This document shows, piece after piece, positions 26,997-34,966 of a stretch of 37,089 nucleotides of DNA. Numbering within the stretch: the first letter of the stretch is position 1; the number at the start of each line of letters is the position of its first letter. The notes below the pieces were generated by a model. That model was not told the origin of the DNA. It did not search any database and saw only the letters and a program-made list of their open reading frames with translations. The stretch is taken from positions 1 through 37,089 of the forward strand of contig JACRIX010000068.1 in NCBI GenBank assembly GCA_016215645.1, in the 5' to 3' direction. The translations under genes were made by a program, and so were the position numbers. This DNA comes from Rhodocyclales bacterium. Its GTDB lineage: Bacteria > Pseudomonadota > Gammaproteobacteria > Burkholderiales > Rhodocyclaceae.

Positions 26997-28061
26997 TCAG
27001 CAAATGCGCGGCAGCTGATCGCCCGCCAGCCAATCGACGATGCGCTTGCCGCCGAAGGCGGTGGTCATCTGCACGAAGTGGTGGTCGTCGGCGATCACGT
27101 CGCCGATGAAGCAGGCATCGCGCCCCAGCGGATGGGCGCGCATGGCCTTGAGCAGCAGTTCGCCGTCGAGCGCATTGCAGATCACCACCAGCTTGCCTTC
27201 GTTGGCGACATACAGCGGATCAAGGCCGAGGAACTCGCAGGCCGCGGCGACCACCGGCTTCACCGGTATCGCCTGCTCATAAAGCATCATGCCGACGCCC
27301 GATTGCGTGGCGATTTCATTCAGCGTGGCGGCCAGCCCGCCGCGCGTCGGATCGCGCAGGCAGCGCAGGCCGGCGCCGGTCGCCAGCATGGCATCGATCA
27401 GGCCATTCAACGCCGCCGTGTCGGATTCGATGGGCGCGTCGAATGAGAGGTTCTCGCGTTTGCTCATGATCGCCACGCCATGGTCGCCGAGCGAGCCAGA
27501 AACCAGGATCACGTCACCGGGTCGGGCCAGGCTGCCGCCAAGGTCCAGGCCGTCGGGCAGCACGCCCACCCCCGTGGTGCTGATGAAAATGCCATCGCCC
27601 TTGCCGCGCTCGACCACCTTGGTGTCACCGGTCACCACCGGCACGCCGGCTTCTTTCGCGGCGCGGGCCATCGACTCGACGATGCGCGCCAGATCCGCCA
27701 GCGGGAAACCTTCTTCGAGGATGAAGCCAGCGGCAAGGTAAAGCGGTTTGGCGCCCATCACGGCAACGTCATTCACCGTGCCATGCACCGAGAGGCAGCC
27801 GATGTCGCCGCCGGGAAAAAACAGGGGCGAGACCACGTGCGAATCGGTGGCCATCACCAGTCGTCCGGGCTTGCCATTGAAAGTCGGCGCTGGCAGCACG
27901 GCGCCGTCGTTGCCCTGGCCAAGGTATTCGTTGCCCAGGTGTTTGGCGAAGAGCTCGGAAATCAGTTGCACCATGGAGCGCCCGCCGGAGCCGTGGGTCA
28001 TGTCAACGCGGCCGTTCTTCAGGTCCAGCGGCCGCACGTAGCCTCTTTTTACCTCTCCCAT
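26997..28061 (-). CDS. hypE: Hydrogenase maturation protein HypE
   Basis: A 354-residue AIR-synthase/ThiL-fold ATPase that dehydrates a carbamoyl group on its C-terminal cysteine to thiocyanate, the source of the CN ligands. The protein ends PRIC, so the essential terminal Cys is present. DMTHGSGGRSM, GNDGAVL, GTVNDVAVMGAKP and DPTRGGLAATLNEIA are family signatures. The start is ATG 28061, two bases after the hypD stop; the longer upstream frame is a shadow in hypD. Works with HypF and hands cyanide to HypCD. Confidence 0.95.
   Translation of the reverse strand: MGEVKRGYVRPLDLKNGRVDMTHGSGGRSMVQLISELFAKHLGNEYLGQGNDGAVLPAPTFNGKPGRLVMATDSHVVSPLFFPGGDIGCLSVHGTVNDVAVMGAKPLYLAAGFILEEGFPLADLARIVESMARAAKEAGVPVVTGDTKVVERGKGDGIFISTTGVGVLPDGLDLGGSLARPGDVILVSGSLGDHGVAIMSKRENLSFDAPIESDTAALNGLIDAMLATGAGLRCLRDPTRGGLAATLNEIATQSGVGMMLYEQAIPVKPVVAAACEFLGLDPLYVANEGKLVVICNALDGELLLKAMRAHPLGRDACFIGDVIADDHHFVQMTTAFGGKRIVDWLAGDQLPRIC
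27882..27903 (-). repeat. Dispersed 22-nt bipartite element, copy 9 (inverted)
   Basis: On the minus strand: CGCCGT, GCTGCC, AGCGCCGACT. It is the only copy in this orientation. It lies inside hypE, where the sense strand reads Ala-Val-Leu-Pro-Ala-Pro-Thr, unlike the Val-Gly-Ala reading of most other copies. Confidence 0.6.
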
Positions 28062-28063
28062 GA

Positions 28064-29191
28064 TCAGTGCATGTCCTTGTAACGTCCGTAGCTGTAATGC
28101 GCGGCGCAGGCACCCTCGGAGCTGACCATGCAGGAGCCGATCGGATTCTCCGGCGTGCATACCGTGCCGAAGATCTTGCAGTCCTGCGGCCGCTTGACGC
28201 CACGCAAAATCGCCCCGCACTCGCAGGCCTTGTTGTCGGGCACCGATTTGTAGTCAAGCTTGAAGCGCCGCTCGGCATCCAGTGCGGCGTACTTCTGGCG
28301 GATGCGCAGCGCCGAATAGGGCACCACCGACAATCCGCGCCATTCGAATTCGCGGCGCAATTCGAAGACCTCGGCGACGCGGTCCTGCGCCTTGAGGTTG
28401 CCGTCGCGCGTCACGGCACGGGCAAATTCGTTCTCGACCTCGGCGCGCCCCTCATTGACCTGGCGCACCAGCATCAGGATCGCCTGCATCACGTCCAGCG
28501 GCTCGAAGCCGGCGATGACCACGGGCTTGCGGTATTCCTCGGCGAAGAACTCGTAGGGCCGGCTGCCGATCACGGTAGACACATGCGCCGGGCCGATGAA
28601 GCCGTCGAGCGGTACCGTGCCCCACTGCCGCACCTCCGGCGATTCGAGGATGTTGCTGATGGCCGAGGGCGTCAGCACGTGGCAGCAGAGCACGCTGAAA
28701 TTCTTCAGCCCTTCGGCATCGGCCTGCTGGATTGCCACGGCCGTCGGCGGCGTGGTGGTCTCGAAGCCGATGGCGAAGAACACCACTTCGCGCTCCGGAT
28801 TGTCGCGGGCGATCTGTAGCGCGTCGATGGTCGAATACACCATGCGGATGTCGCCGCCGCGCGCTTTCGCTTTCATCAGCGACAGGCCGTCGGAAGCCGG
28901 CACGCGCAAGGTATCGCCGTAGGTGCACAGGATCACGCCCCGCTCCAGCGCCAGCCGGATCGCCAGATCGACGCGGCCAATCGGGAGCACGCAGACCGGG
29001 CAACCCGGCCCATGCACCATGCGCACCGACGGCGGCAGCAGGTCGCTCAAGCCATAGCGCGAAATCGCATGCGTATGCCCGCCGCAGAATTCCATGAAGC
29101 TGTAATTGCGCCCGGGCTGGACCGTGGCGGCGATGCTCTGGGCGAGATTCTTCGCCAGTTCGCCGTCACGAAACTCGTCGATGTATTTCAT
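28064..29191 (-). CDS. hypD: Hydrogenase maturation protein HypD
   Basis: A 375-residue scaffold carrying a [4Fe-4S] cluster, on which Fe(CN)2CO is assembled with HypC. Conserved motifs: MEFCGGHTHAI (active Cys), GPGCPVCVLP, GFETTTPPTA, FIGPAHVSTVIG, and the C-terminal cluster cysteines in CECGAILRGVKRPQDC, FGTVCTPENPIGSCMVSSEGAC. The start ATG 29191 overlaps the hypC stop (ATGA). Confidence 0.96.
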   Translation of the reverse strand: MKYIDEFRDGELAKNLAQSIAATVQPGRNYSFMEFCGGHTHAISRYGLSDLLPPSVRMVHGPGCPVCVLPIGRVDLAIRLALERGVILCTYGDTLRVPASDGLSLMKAKARGGDIRMVYSTIDALQIARDNPEREVVFFAIGFETTTPPTAVAIQQADAEGLKNFSVLCCHVLTPSAISNILESPEVRQWGTVPLDGFIGPAHVSTVIGSRPYEFFAEEYRKPVVIAGFEPLDVMQAILMLVRQVNEGRAEVENEFARAVTRDGNLKAQDRVAEVFELRREFEWRGLSVVPYSALRIRQKYAALDAERRFKLDYKSVPDNKACECGAILRGVKRPQDCKIFGTVCTPENPIGSCMVSSEGACAAHYSYGRYKDMH

Positions 29192-29427
29192 GCCGCGGCG
29201 GCACCCGCAGCGTCTGCGTTCATTTCGGCGAACAGCGCCAGGGTTTTCTCCGCCTCCTCGGGATCGAGCTTGCTCAAGGCATAGCCCACATGGAGGATCA
29301 CGTAGTCGCCAACCTGCACATCCGACAGCAAGGCCAGCGAAATCTCTTTCCTGACCCCGCCGAGATCCACAATCGCCGTGTCGCCAGCGCCGACTTCCAT
29401 GACTTTTACTGGTAATGCGAGACACAT
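29188..29427 (-). CDS. hypC: Hydrogenase maturation chaperone HypC
   Basis: A 79-residue HypC/HupF-family chaperone. After Met1 comes the essential Cys2 (MCLALPVKV), which with HypD holds the Fe(CN)2CO unit and later passes it to the large subunit. VGDYVILHVGYALSKLDPEEA is typical. GGAGGAAAA sits just before ATG 29427, an unusually strong ribosome site for this operon. It is preceded by a 303-base non-coding stretch containing structured repeat copy A. Confidence 0.95.
   Translation of the reverse strand: MCLALPVKVMEVGAGDTAIVDLGGVRKEISLALLSDVQVGDYVILHVGYALSKLDPEEAEKTLALFAEMNADAAGAAAA
29374..29395 (+). repeat. Dispersed 22-nt bipartite element, copy 6
   Basis: CGCCGT, GTCGCC, AGCGCCGACT. It lies inside hypC (minus reading Glu-Val-Gly-Ala-Gly-Asp-Thr-Ala). 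Confidence 0.65.
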
Positions 29428-29444
29428 CTTATTTTCCTCCGCGC

Positions 29445-29705
29445 GCGCCAAGGACGGCAGGTATCCGGCTCCGTCCGTGTCCTCCGTCGCGGGCTTTGCC
29501 CGCTCCTCCCCCTTTACCTACCGGATCCGGATACCCGCCCTCCCTGGCGGGATGCGCTTCTGCAGTGCAACCGTCGCACGACAACACCGTCACCGGATCG
29601 GGATGGTGGGGTGTTCCGCGCAGCGAAGTAAAGAAGGAGGAGGAGCCCGAAGGGCGACGACGGGTGACATGAGCAGCGCGGAATACCCCGCCGTCCCGAT
29701 CCCCC
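29445..29705. repeat. Structured intergenic repeat, copy A, upstream of hypC
   Basis: This 261-nt stretch fills the hypF-hypC gap and matches copy B (34609-34941), about 87% over the first 190 nt by eye. It has two nested foldable units. The first has arms GGTATCCGGCTCCG (29460-29473) and CGGATCCGGATACC (29522-29535), with an inner hairpin GCGGGC-TTT-GCCCGC (29489-29503). The second has 22-nt arms at 29596-29617 and 29680-29701, differing at only three places, all wobble-compatible in plus-strand RNA. A small hairpin GCCC-GAA-GGGC lies in its loop. No gene was seen in the stretch. Confidence 0.85.
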
Positions 29706-29730
29706 GCGAACCTCAAACCCGAGATGGTTC

Positions 29731-30849
29731 TCATGAATTTTCCAAAGTATGCAGCGCCACCCACGCCTGCCCCAACGCCAACCCAGCATCGCCTGGCACC
29801 AGCCTGATCGGCGCCAGCACGCGCAAGCCGCGCGCCTCGCAGTCACGGCGCAGGCCAGCAGCCAGCAGGCGATTGAAGAAACAGCCGCCACCGAAAACCA
29901 CGGTGCGGATGCCGCTCTCGTTGCAAACGCCTTCCGCCCATTGCGCCAGCGCCGCCACCAGCGTGGCATGGAACAGGGCCGCACCCTGCTCCGCATCGCG
30001 CTGGCCGGCGAGTTCGCCCAACAGCGGCCGCAGGTCGAGTTCACCCTCGGCCAGCGTCCAGCCATCCTCGACCGGCGCCGGCCAGCCCTTGGCGTCGATC
30101 CAGCGCGTCGCCGCCTGTTCCAGCTTGATCGCCGCCTCGGCATCCATCTCCATTTTCAGACACAGGCCAAGCAGCCCCGACGCGGCATCGAACAGCCGCC
30201 CGGCACTCGAGGTGCGCGGGCAATTCAAGTTCTTCTCCAGCATCGCCAGCACCGTGGCGACGGCCGGTTCGTCCGGATAGCGCGCCGGAACCTCATTGCC
30301 GCGCCCCAAGTCGTGCAGCACGGCGGCGGCCATGCGCCAGGGCTCGCGCGCGGCGCGGTCGCCGCCGGGCAGGGCCAGCGGGGCGAGATGGCCGAGGCGC
30401 TCGAAGCGCGCGCCATCGACACGCAGCAGTTCGCCACCCCAGGGCGTGTTGTCGGTGCCGAGGCCGACGCCGTCGAGCGCCAGGCCGATCACCGGGCCGC
30501 GCTCGGCGTGCTCGGCACAGACCGAGGCGATGTGGGCGTGGTGGTGCTGCACCGGCACCGCGGTCGCGCCCAAACGGGCGGCAATGCCAGCCGCATGGCG
30601 CGAGGAATGAAAATCCGGATGCAGGTCGTGGGCGATCGCCGCCGGCATCCCCAGCCAGGCGAGCAGCGCCTCGGCCTCGGCCTCGTGCGCGATGCAGGCC
30701 TCGGGCGTGTTGAGGTCGCCGACCACGCGCGACAGGCGCGCCTCGCCATCCTTGACGCCACACACCGCATTCTTGAACCAGGCACCCGCCGCCAGCACCG
30801 GCGCAGCGCCGGCGAAATGACTGCCGAGCGGGATAACCGCTGCGCTCAT
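29731..30849 (-). CDS. hypF: Short-form carbamoyltransferase HypF (HypF1 type)
   Basis: A 372-residue protein matching only the C-terminal Kae1-like half of HypF. Seen: [10 protein letters not shown], the metal-binding [43 protein letters not shown] and [12 protein letters not shown]. The acylphosphatase, zinc-finger and YrdC domains of the roughly 750-residue form are absent. C. necator HypF1 is a natural truncation of similar size, so this is probably intact rather than broken. HypF transfers a carbamoyl group to the HypE cysteine, using carbamoyl phosphate and ATP. The start ATG 30849 overlaps the hypB stop; the gene ends just before repeat copy A. Confidence 0.88.
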   Translation of the reverse strand: MSAAVIPLGSHFAGAAPVLAAGAWFKNAVCGVKDGEARLSRVVGDLNTPEACIAHEAEAEALLAWLGMPAAIAHDLHPDFHSSRHAAGIAARLGATAVPVQHHHAHIASVCAEHAERGPVIGLALDGVGLGTDNTPWGGELLRVDGARFERLGHLAPLALPGGDRAAREPWRMAAAVLHDLGRGNEVPARYPDEPAVATVLAMLEKNLNCPRTSSAGRLFDAASGLLGLCLKMEMDAEAAIKLEQAATRWIDAKGWPAPVEDGWTLAEGELDLRPLLGELAGQRDAEQGAALFHATLVAALAQWAEGVCNESGIRTVVFGGGCFFNRLLAAGLRRDCEARGLRVLAPIRLVPGDAGLALGQAWVALHTLENS

Positions 30850-31811
30850 CGAGCGCCGAGCTTGGCTTCGGGTTCGGCGACGCGGCGCTGTAGCGCATCC
30901 ACGGTCGCCAGCTTCCTGGTCACCGTGTCACGGGCGCCGACTTCTATCCAATTCAGCCATTCGTCCATGCCCTGCCCCGTGGTCGCCGACAACTGGATCA
31001 CCTCGATGCCGGGATTGACGCGGCGGGCAAACTCGATCGCGGCATCGACCTTGAAACTCAGGTAGGGCAGCAGGTCGCACTTGTTGAGCAGCATCAGCGT
31101 CGCGGCGCGGAACATGTCCGGGTACTTGATCGGCTTGTCCTCTCCCTCGGTGACCGAGAGGATCACCACCTTGTGCGCTTCACCGAGGTCGAAGGCCGCC
31201 GGGCAGACCAGGTTGCCGACGTTCTCCACCATCAGCAGCGAATCCTCGGGCAGGGACAGCTTCTCCATGGCATGGCCGACCATGTGGGCGTCGAGGTGGC
31301 AGCCCTTGCCGGTGTTGATCTGGATCGCCGGCGCGCCGGTGGCGCGGATGCGCTCGGCATCCTGGCTGGTCTGCTGGTCGCCCTCGATCACGGCAACGGA
31401 AGATTTGCCCTTGAGCATCTCGATGGTCTTGCACAGCAGCGTGGTCTTGCCCGAGCCGGGGCTGGAGACCAGGTTCAGCGTGAAAATGCCGCGCGCCGCC
31501 AGGCGCTCTCGATTTTGCGCGGCGTAGGCGTTGTTCTTGGCCAGGATGTCCTGCTCGATCTGCACCATGCGCTTCTGGCTGACGCCGGGCGCATGGGAAT
31601 GCGCCGCCGCGTGGGAATGCACGGGCGCATAGCGATGCCCGTGGTCGTGGCTGTGTTCGCCTTCATGGCCGTGGTCGTGGCTTTGTTCGCCTTCATGCCC
31701 GTGCCCATGGCTGTGGCGCGTGCCGTCGGCATGGACGTGTTCATGTTCGTGGTGGGGATCGTTGCCGTCGATTTTCACTTCGCCGGCGCCGCAACCGCAT
31801 GTCGTGCACAT
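30846..31811 (-). CDS. hypB: Hydrogenase nickel-insertion GTPase HypB
   Basis: A 321-residue protein. The N-terminus has the high-affinity nickel motif MCTTCGCG, followed by a His-rich region (about 20-75) with more than 20 histidines, likely a nickel store. The GTPase domain has a P-loop SSPGSGKTT (about 116-124), [12 protein letters not shown], the metal-site segment [29 protein letters not shown], and NKCD for guanine recognition. HypB with HypA inserts Ni into the large subunit. The start ATG 31811 has GGAGG at proper spacing, 17 bases after the hypA stop. Confidence 0.95.
   Translation of the reverse strand: MCTTCGCGAGEVKIDGNDPHHEHEHVHADGTRHSHGHGHEGEQSHDHGHEGEHSHDHGHRYAPVHSHAAAHSHAPGVSQKRMVQIEQDILAKNNAYAAQNRERLAARGIFTLNLVSSPGSGKTTLLCKTIEMLKGKSSVAVIEGDQQTSQDAERIRATGAPAIQINTGKGCHLDAHMVGHAMEKLSLPEDSLLMVENVGNLVCPAAFDLGEAHKVVILSVTEGEDKPIKYPDMFRAATLMLLNKCDLLPYLSFKVDAAIEFARRVNPGIEVIQLSATTGQGMDEWLNWIEVGARDTVTRKLATVDALQRRVAEPEAKLGAR
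30921..30942 (+). repeat. Dispersed 22-nt bipartite element, copy 7 (degenerate)
   Basis: CACCGT, GTCACG, GGCGCCGACT; one mismatch in each block. It lies inside hypB (minus reading Glu-Val-Gly-Ala-Arg-Asp-Thr-Val). Confidence 0.45.
31641..31700. repeat. 30-bp tandem duplication in the hypB His-rich region
   Basis: Two 30-bp units (31641-31670 and 31671-31700) differ at two bases. They encode two copies of a ten-residue Gly/His/Glu/Ser/Asp unit ([14 protein letters not shown]). It marks a recent in-frame expansion of the histidine store. Confidence 0.85.
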
Positions 31812-31828
31812 AGTCTGCCTCCGCTTGC

Positions 31829-32170
31829 CTACGCTACTTCGAGTTCCTTGACCCGCATCTCGGTGCCGCCGGTGACCTGCATCTGGTGGCTGCCGCAGTC
31901 CGGGCATTCGCCGAACACCTCGCTCATCGGCACCGTCGTCGAACACTGCATGCACCAGCCGCTGCCCGGCGTGGCGATGATCTCCAGGCGCGCGCCGTCG
32001 GCGATGCTGTCCCTGACCACGGCGTCGAAGCAGAACTTCATGGCCTCGACCTCGACGCCGGAAAGCTGGCCGATTTCGAGCCAGACCGCCTTCACTTTGG
32101 AAAATTCCTGCGCGCGCGCCGCATCCTCGATGACTTGCAGCACGCCCTCCGCCAGAGACATTTCATGCAT
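31829..32170 (-). CDS. hypA: Hydrogenase nickel chaperone HypA
   Basis: A 113-residue HypA. Its N-terminal [10 protein letters not shown] contains the Ni-binding His2. The zinc site is CMQC then CPDC (CxxC pairs about 73-76 and 89-92). Length is normal for the family. It delivers nickel together with HypB. It lies 9 bases after the hoxT stop; C. necator has hoxV between these two. Confidence 0.95.
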   Translation of the reverse strand: MHEMSLAEGVLQVIEDAARAQEFSKVKAVWLEIGQLSGVEVEAMKFCFDAVVRDSIADGARLEIIATPGSGWCMQCSTTVPMSEVFGECPDCGSHQMQVTGGTEMRVKELEVA

Positions 32171-32179
32171 GGCGACAGT

Positions 32180-32695
32180 TTAGCCCTTCAGGCCGCCGAA
32201 AACCCCCTGCAAGAAGCCTCTTCGCGTGGTCGGGATTTGCGCCACGGACTGACCGGTGAGCCGCGCGGCTTCACGCGCGGCGGCATGATCAGCTTCCGTA
32301 GCAGCGAACAGCGCCGCCATGATCGCCACGGCGGTTTCCACCGCGCTGGCCTGGTCGCGAAACTCGAAGGCCGGCGAGAACAGCGAACAGAACTGGTAGG
32401 CGCCGCATTCCGGCTCTTCGCCGCCCATGAACTCGTAGCTGCCGGACGGAAACTCCCAGGTCTGACGACGGTCGGGGGCGAGATGGAGTTCGCGCGAGCG
32501 CGTCGCGGCCAGCATCACCAGGTTGATCGCCCAAGGTGTGATCAGGACGCCGATAAGGTAGCCATCGTCCTGAGCCCGGAAGCCAACGGCCTGCACCCAC
32601 AGGGCCGAGTTGTTCAGGGGCAGGCCGGCCATGCGCGTATGGGCGATCCGCTCGAAAGCGGCCACCAGCGCGCCGACCGGATCAGTCCTGACCAT
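32180..32695 (-). CDS. hoxT: HoxT/HupJ, HybE-family hydrogenase assembly chaperone
   Basis: A 171-residue protein starting at ATG 32695 (MVRTDPVGALVAAFERI). It has the HybE-family core: LPLNNSALWVQAVGF, LITPWAINLVML, WEFPSGSYEFMGG and FCSLFSPAFEF. The C-terminal tail after about residue 135 (TTRRGFLQGVFGGLKG) resembles that of HupJ proteins. Thought to assist folding or Tat proofreading of the uptake hydrogenase. Its start overlaps the end of hoxR by 14 bases. The longer upstream frame reads hoxR out of frame and is rejected. Confidence 0.85.
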   Translation of the reverse strand: MVRTDPVGALVAAFERIAHTRMAGLPLNNSALWVQAVGFRAQDDGYLIGVLITPWAINLVMLAATRSRELHLAPDRRQTWEFPSGSYEFMGGEEPECGAYQFCSLFSPAFEFRDQASAVETAVAIMAALFAATEADHAAAREAARLTGQSVAQIPTTRRGFLQGVFGGLKG

Positions 32696-32912
32696 CGTCG
32701 AGCAGCAGAAAGCGCTCGCGCGCCGCCTCGCAGCCCGGGCAGACCCAGTGTTCGGGCAGGTCGGCGAAGGCCGTGCCGGCCGGAACCTGGCCGATCGGGT
32801 CGCCCTCGGTCGGGTCATACACCTGCCAGCAGACGCCGCACTCGAACAGCGCCAGCGGATTGGCTGCCACTTCGCGGCCGGTGCGTTCGAAGGAGCCCTC
32901 GGGAAACTTCAT
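32682..32912 (-). CDS. hoxR: Hydrogenase-associated rubredoxin HoxR
   Basis: A 76-residue rubredoxin with both iron-binding CxxC pairs: FECGVCWQVYDP and WVCPGCEAARERF. The spacing is longer than in classical short rubredoxins, as in HupI/HoxR. The start is ATG 32912, one base after the hoxQ stop; GTG 32930 is an in-frame alternative overlapping hoxQ. HoxR supports assembly or protection of the iron-sulfur clusters of the MBH small subunit under oxygen. Confidence 0.92.
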   Translation of the reverse strand: MKFPEGSFERTGREVAANPLALFECGVCWQVYDPTEGDPIGQVPAGTAFADLPEHWVCPGCEAARERFLLLDDGQD

Positions 32913-32913
32913 C

Positions 32914-33765
32914 TCAATCGCCCAGGGCACTTTCGATGGACACGATCCACTCGTCCAGCCGCACGATGGTCTCGTCGTAGTCTTCCTGCGCGGCCAGGGC
33001 CACGGCGGGAATATCGACGATCTCCAGCGAGTTGAGGATCAGCTTCTCCATGTTGTTGAAGTACTGCACCCACCAAACATAGGGCAAAGCCGTCGCGGTG
33101 ATGCGGCAGTTGCCGAAGCCGCGCGAGAGGATGGAAAACGAGATGCGTCCGAGTTGCTCGTCGAGCCAGGCCAGGTCGTCGGGTGTCGCCGGCAGCAGCG
33201 ACAAATTGATCACTTGCGCGGGGCGCCCCACCCGCCACACCCCGGAGAGGCTGCGTACCTCGTGGTACAGGGCCGGCGCGTTCATCAGCTCGGGCGGCGG
33301 CACGGCGGCCGGCGACGTCGGCGCTTGTCGCGCCAGCGCCACGGCACGCAGGGCCAACGGGAAGGCGCTGGCCTCGACGTCGTCGATGCCGTTGCCACGG
33401 ACGCGCCAGATGCCGGTGAAGGCGGTTTCCTGAGCGCGCAACTCGCCGGCCGAAAGCACGCTGACCTCACCTTCGCCCAGCAGTTCGTTGATTTCGGCGC
33501 GTACCGCCGGGGGGTAGTCGAGCAGCGAGAAGCGCACCACCTGCATGGGCGAGAACGGGGTCTCGCGCAGCGCCGCCAGCAAGGTCCTGAGGAAATCCAG
33601 CGCCGGACCGGCGACCTCGGGCGGCGCATCCAGTTCGCTCTGCGGCGGGCGAAAGGCATGCACATCGTTGGGCACGTCGAGCGTCACCAGCACCTCGTCC
33701 ACCGGCTGCGATCCGGGGCCGATGCTGGGCTTGAAGGGGACGACGGGGATCGGGAAAGTCATCAT
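32914..33765 (-). CDS. hoxQ: HoxQ/HupH hydrogenase expression/formation protein
   Basis: A 283-residue soluble protein of the HupH family. Recognisable blocks: VRFSLLDYPPAVRAEINELLGEGEV, given here as a family block split at VRAEI; then GIWRV, the repeated SLSGVWRV, and a C-terminal GNCRITATALPYVWWVQYFN then NMEKLILNSLEIVDIP. HoxQ pairs with HoxO as a chaperone of the Tat-exported small subunit before assembly. It lies 15 bases after hoxO and directly before hoxR. Confidence 0.9.
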   Translation of the reverse strand: MMTFPIPVVPFKPSIGPGSQPVDEVLVTLDVPNDVHAFRPPQSELDAPPEVAGPALDFLRTLLAALRETPFSPMQVVRFSLLDYPPAVRAEINELLGEGEVSVLSAGELRAQETAFTGIWRVRGNGIDDVEASAFPLALRAVALARQAPTSPAAVPPPELMNAPALYHEVRSLSGVWRVGRPAQVINLSLLPATPDDLAWLDEQLGRISFSILSRGFGNCRITATALPYVWWVQYFNNMEKLILNSLEIVDIPAVALAAQEDYDETIVRLDEWIVSIESALGD

Positions 33766-33780
33766 GGCCGGGCTCCTGGT

Positions 33781-34233
33781 TCAGTGGCAGTGGGTGGCGG
33801 CGTTGGCGTTGGTCACCGGGATGCCGATGCTCGGCGGGCGCGAAGGCGGTGCCGAGAGCAGCTCGGGCAAGAGCCGGACATAGCTGCTCCAGTCCTTGAG
33901 GCCTTCGACCGTACCAAGGTAGTCGCCGTCGCGCAGCGCCAGCAGCGCCGGCCAGATGCGGATGCCATAGCGCGGCGCAAGGCTGCGCGCGAGCGCCGGC
34001 GGCAGCAGCCCGACACGCACTTCGCCCTCCATGCGCAGCAGCGCCTCGGGCAGGATGATGGTCAGGTCCCAGGTCTCGGGCACCTTGGCCGGATCGTCGG
34101 CAAACAGGATCAGCGTATTGCCCGGCTCCCTGGCGAAATCCTCATAGGACTCGGCGTCGAGCAGCTGGTAGCCATAGCGGGCCTGAAGAATGCCGAAACG
34201 CTCGTGCAGACGGTCGATGCTCGGTGATTGCAT
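33781..34233 (-). CDS. hoxO: HoxO/HupG, thioredoxin-like chaperone of the hydrogenase small subunit
   Basis: A 150-residue protein of the HyaE/HupG family: a thioredoxin fold without catalytic cysteines (FADDPAKVPETWDLTIILPE, then GIRIWPALLALRDGDYLGTVEGL). The C-terminus is Pro/Ser-rich and ends ATHCH. It is thought to bind the twin-arginine signal of the MBH small subunit. The start is ATG 34233, 10 bases after the hoxL stop. Confidence 0.9.
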   Translation of the reverse strand: MQSPSIDRLHERFGILQARYGYQLLDAESYEDFAREPGNTLILFADDPAKVPETWDLTIILPEALLRMEGEVRVGLLPPALARSLAPRYGIRIWPALLALRDGDYLGTVEGLKDWSSYVRLLPELLSAPPSRPPSIGIPVTNANAATHCH

Positions 34234-34243
34234 TGCGTACTCC

Positions 34244-34561
34244 TCAAGTGGCAGCCGGCCGGAGGAACTCCGGCAGCTGCGGTTCGCGGTCGATCAGGTC
34301 GGCAAAGGCCGCGTGGATCAAATCCTCGTTGTTGCCCTTGCCATGCAGGATGGATTCCAGCGCCACCAGCGCTTCCTCGACCTGGGCGGCGCGCTCGGCA
34401 TCGATCACCTCGCGCGCGGCACCGAGGAAACCGAGGATCCACTGCCCCGCTTCGAGCGGACCGGTAAGCATCGTGTCCAGGCGCTCGATGCCATTGCGGC
34501 TTTCGCAGAGCACGGTGGTGCCTTCCATGCGGATGACTTGCATTGGTAGCGCGAGGCACAT
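34244..34561 (-). CDS. hoxL: HoxL/HupF, HypC-family chaperone of the membrane-bound hydrogenase
   Basis: A 105-residue HypC paralogue. It begins MCLALPMQV with the essential Cys2, and GQWILGFLGAAREVI matches the second half of HypC. The longer C-terminal tail (about 30 residues, ending LPEFLRPAAT) separates HupF/HoxL from HypC. HoxL is specific to the uptake hydrogenase large subunit. It is preceded by structured repeat copy B, just as hypC is by copy A. The ribosome site is weak. Confidence 0.92.
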   Translation of the reverse strand: MCLALPMQVIRMEGTTVLCESRNGIERLDTMLTGPLEAGQWILGFLGAAREVIDAERAAQVEEALVALESILHGKGNNEDLIHAAFADLIDREPQLPEFLRPAAT

Positions 34562-34608
34562 GTCAGTGATTGTTCCGTGGTTGTGCGTGGTTCTGCGTAG
34601 GTTGGCGG

Positions 34609-34941
34609 GCGCCAAGGACGGGCGGTATCCGGTTCCGTCCATGTCCTCCGTCGCGGGCTGCGCCCGCTCCTCCCCCTTTACTTCCCGGAACCGGATACCC
34701 CCCATCCTTGGCGGGACACGCTTCTGCCTTGCGACCGTCGCACTGCAACACCGTCTCCAGATCGGGAGGGTGGGGTGTTCCCCGCAGCGAAGTAAAGAAG
34801 GGCGTAGGCAGGGTTTCGCGGAGCACTGCTCTGCGCTGCCGCAGCCGGCTTGCCATGCAGGGCAAGCCGTGGGCGGAAGTGCCCGCAGGGCACTGACGGG
34901 TGACATGAGCGGAGGGGAATACCCCGCCGTCCCGATCCCCC
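34609..34941. repeat. Structured intergenic repeat, copy B, upstream of hoxL
   Basis: 333 nt of the 405-base hoxM-hoxL gap. The first unit has perfect 14-nt arms, GGTATCCGGTTCCG (34624-34637) and CGGAACCGGATACC (34686-34699), and an inner GCGGGC-TGC-GCCCGC hairpin. The second unit has 22-nt arms at 34760-34781 and 34916-34937. Its loop is 72 nt longer than in copy A and holds extra hairpins: GGCTTGCC/GGCAAGCC (34847-34868) and AGTGCCC-GCA-GGGCACT (34878-34894). No gene was seen in the stretch. Confidence 0.85.
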
Positions 34942-34966
34942 ACCAGCGGCAATACCGCGACGCTTG

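Noticed and set aside
29378..30280. A 300-codon plus-strand open frame across hypC, the repeat and hypF
   Set aside because: It is antisense to two clear hyp genes, spans the structured repeat and has no recognisable domain.
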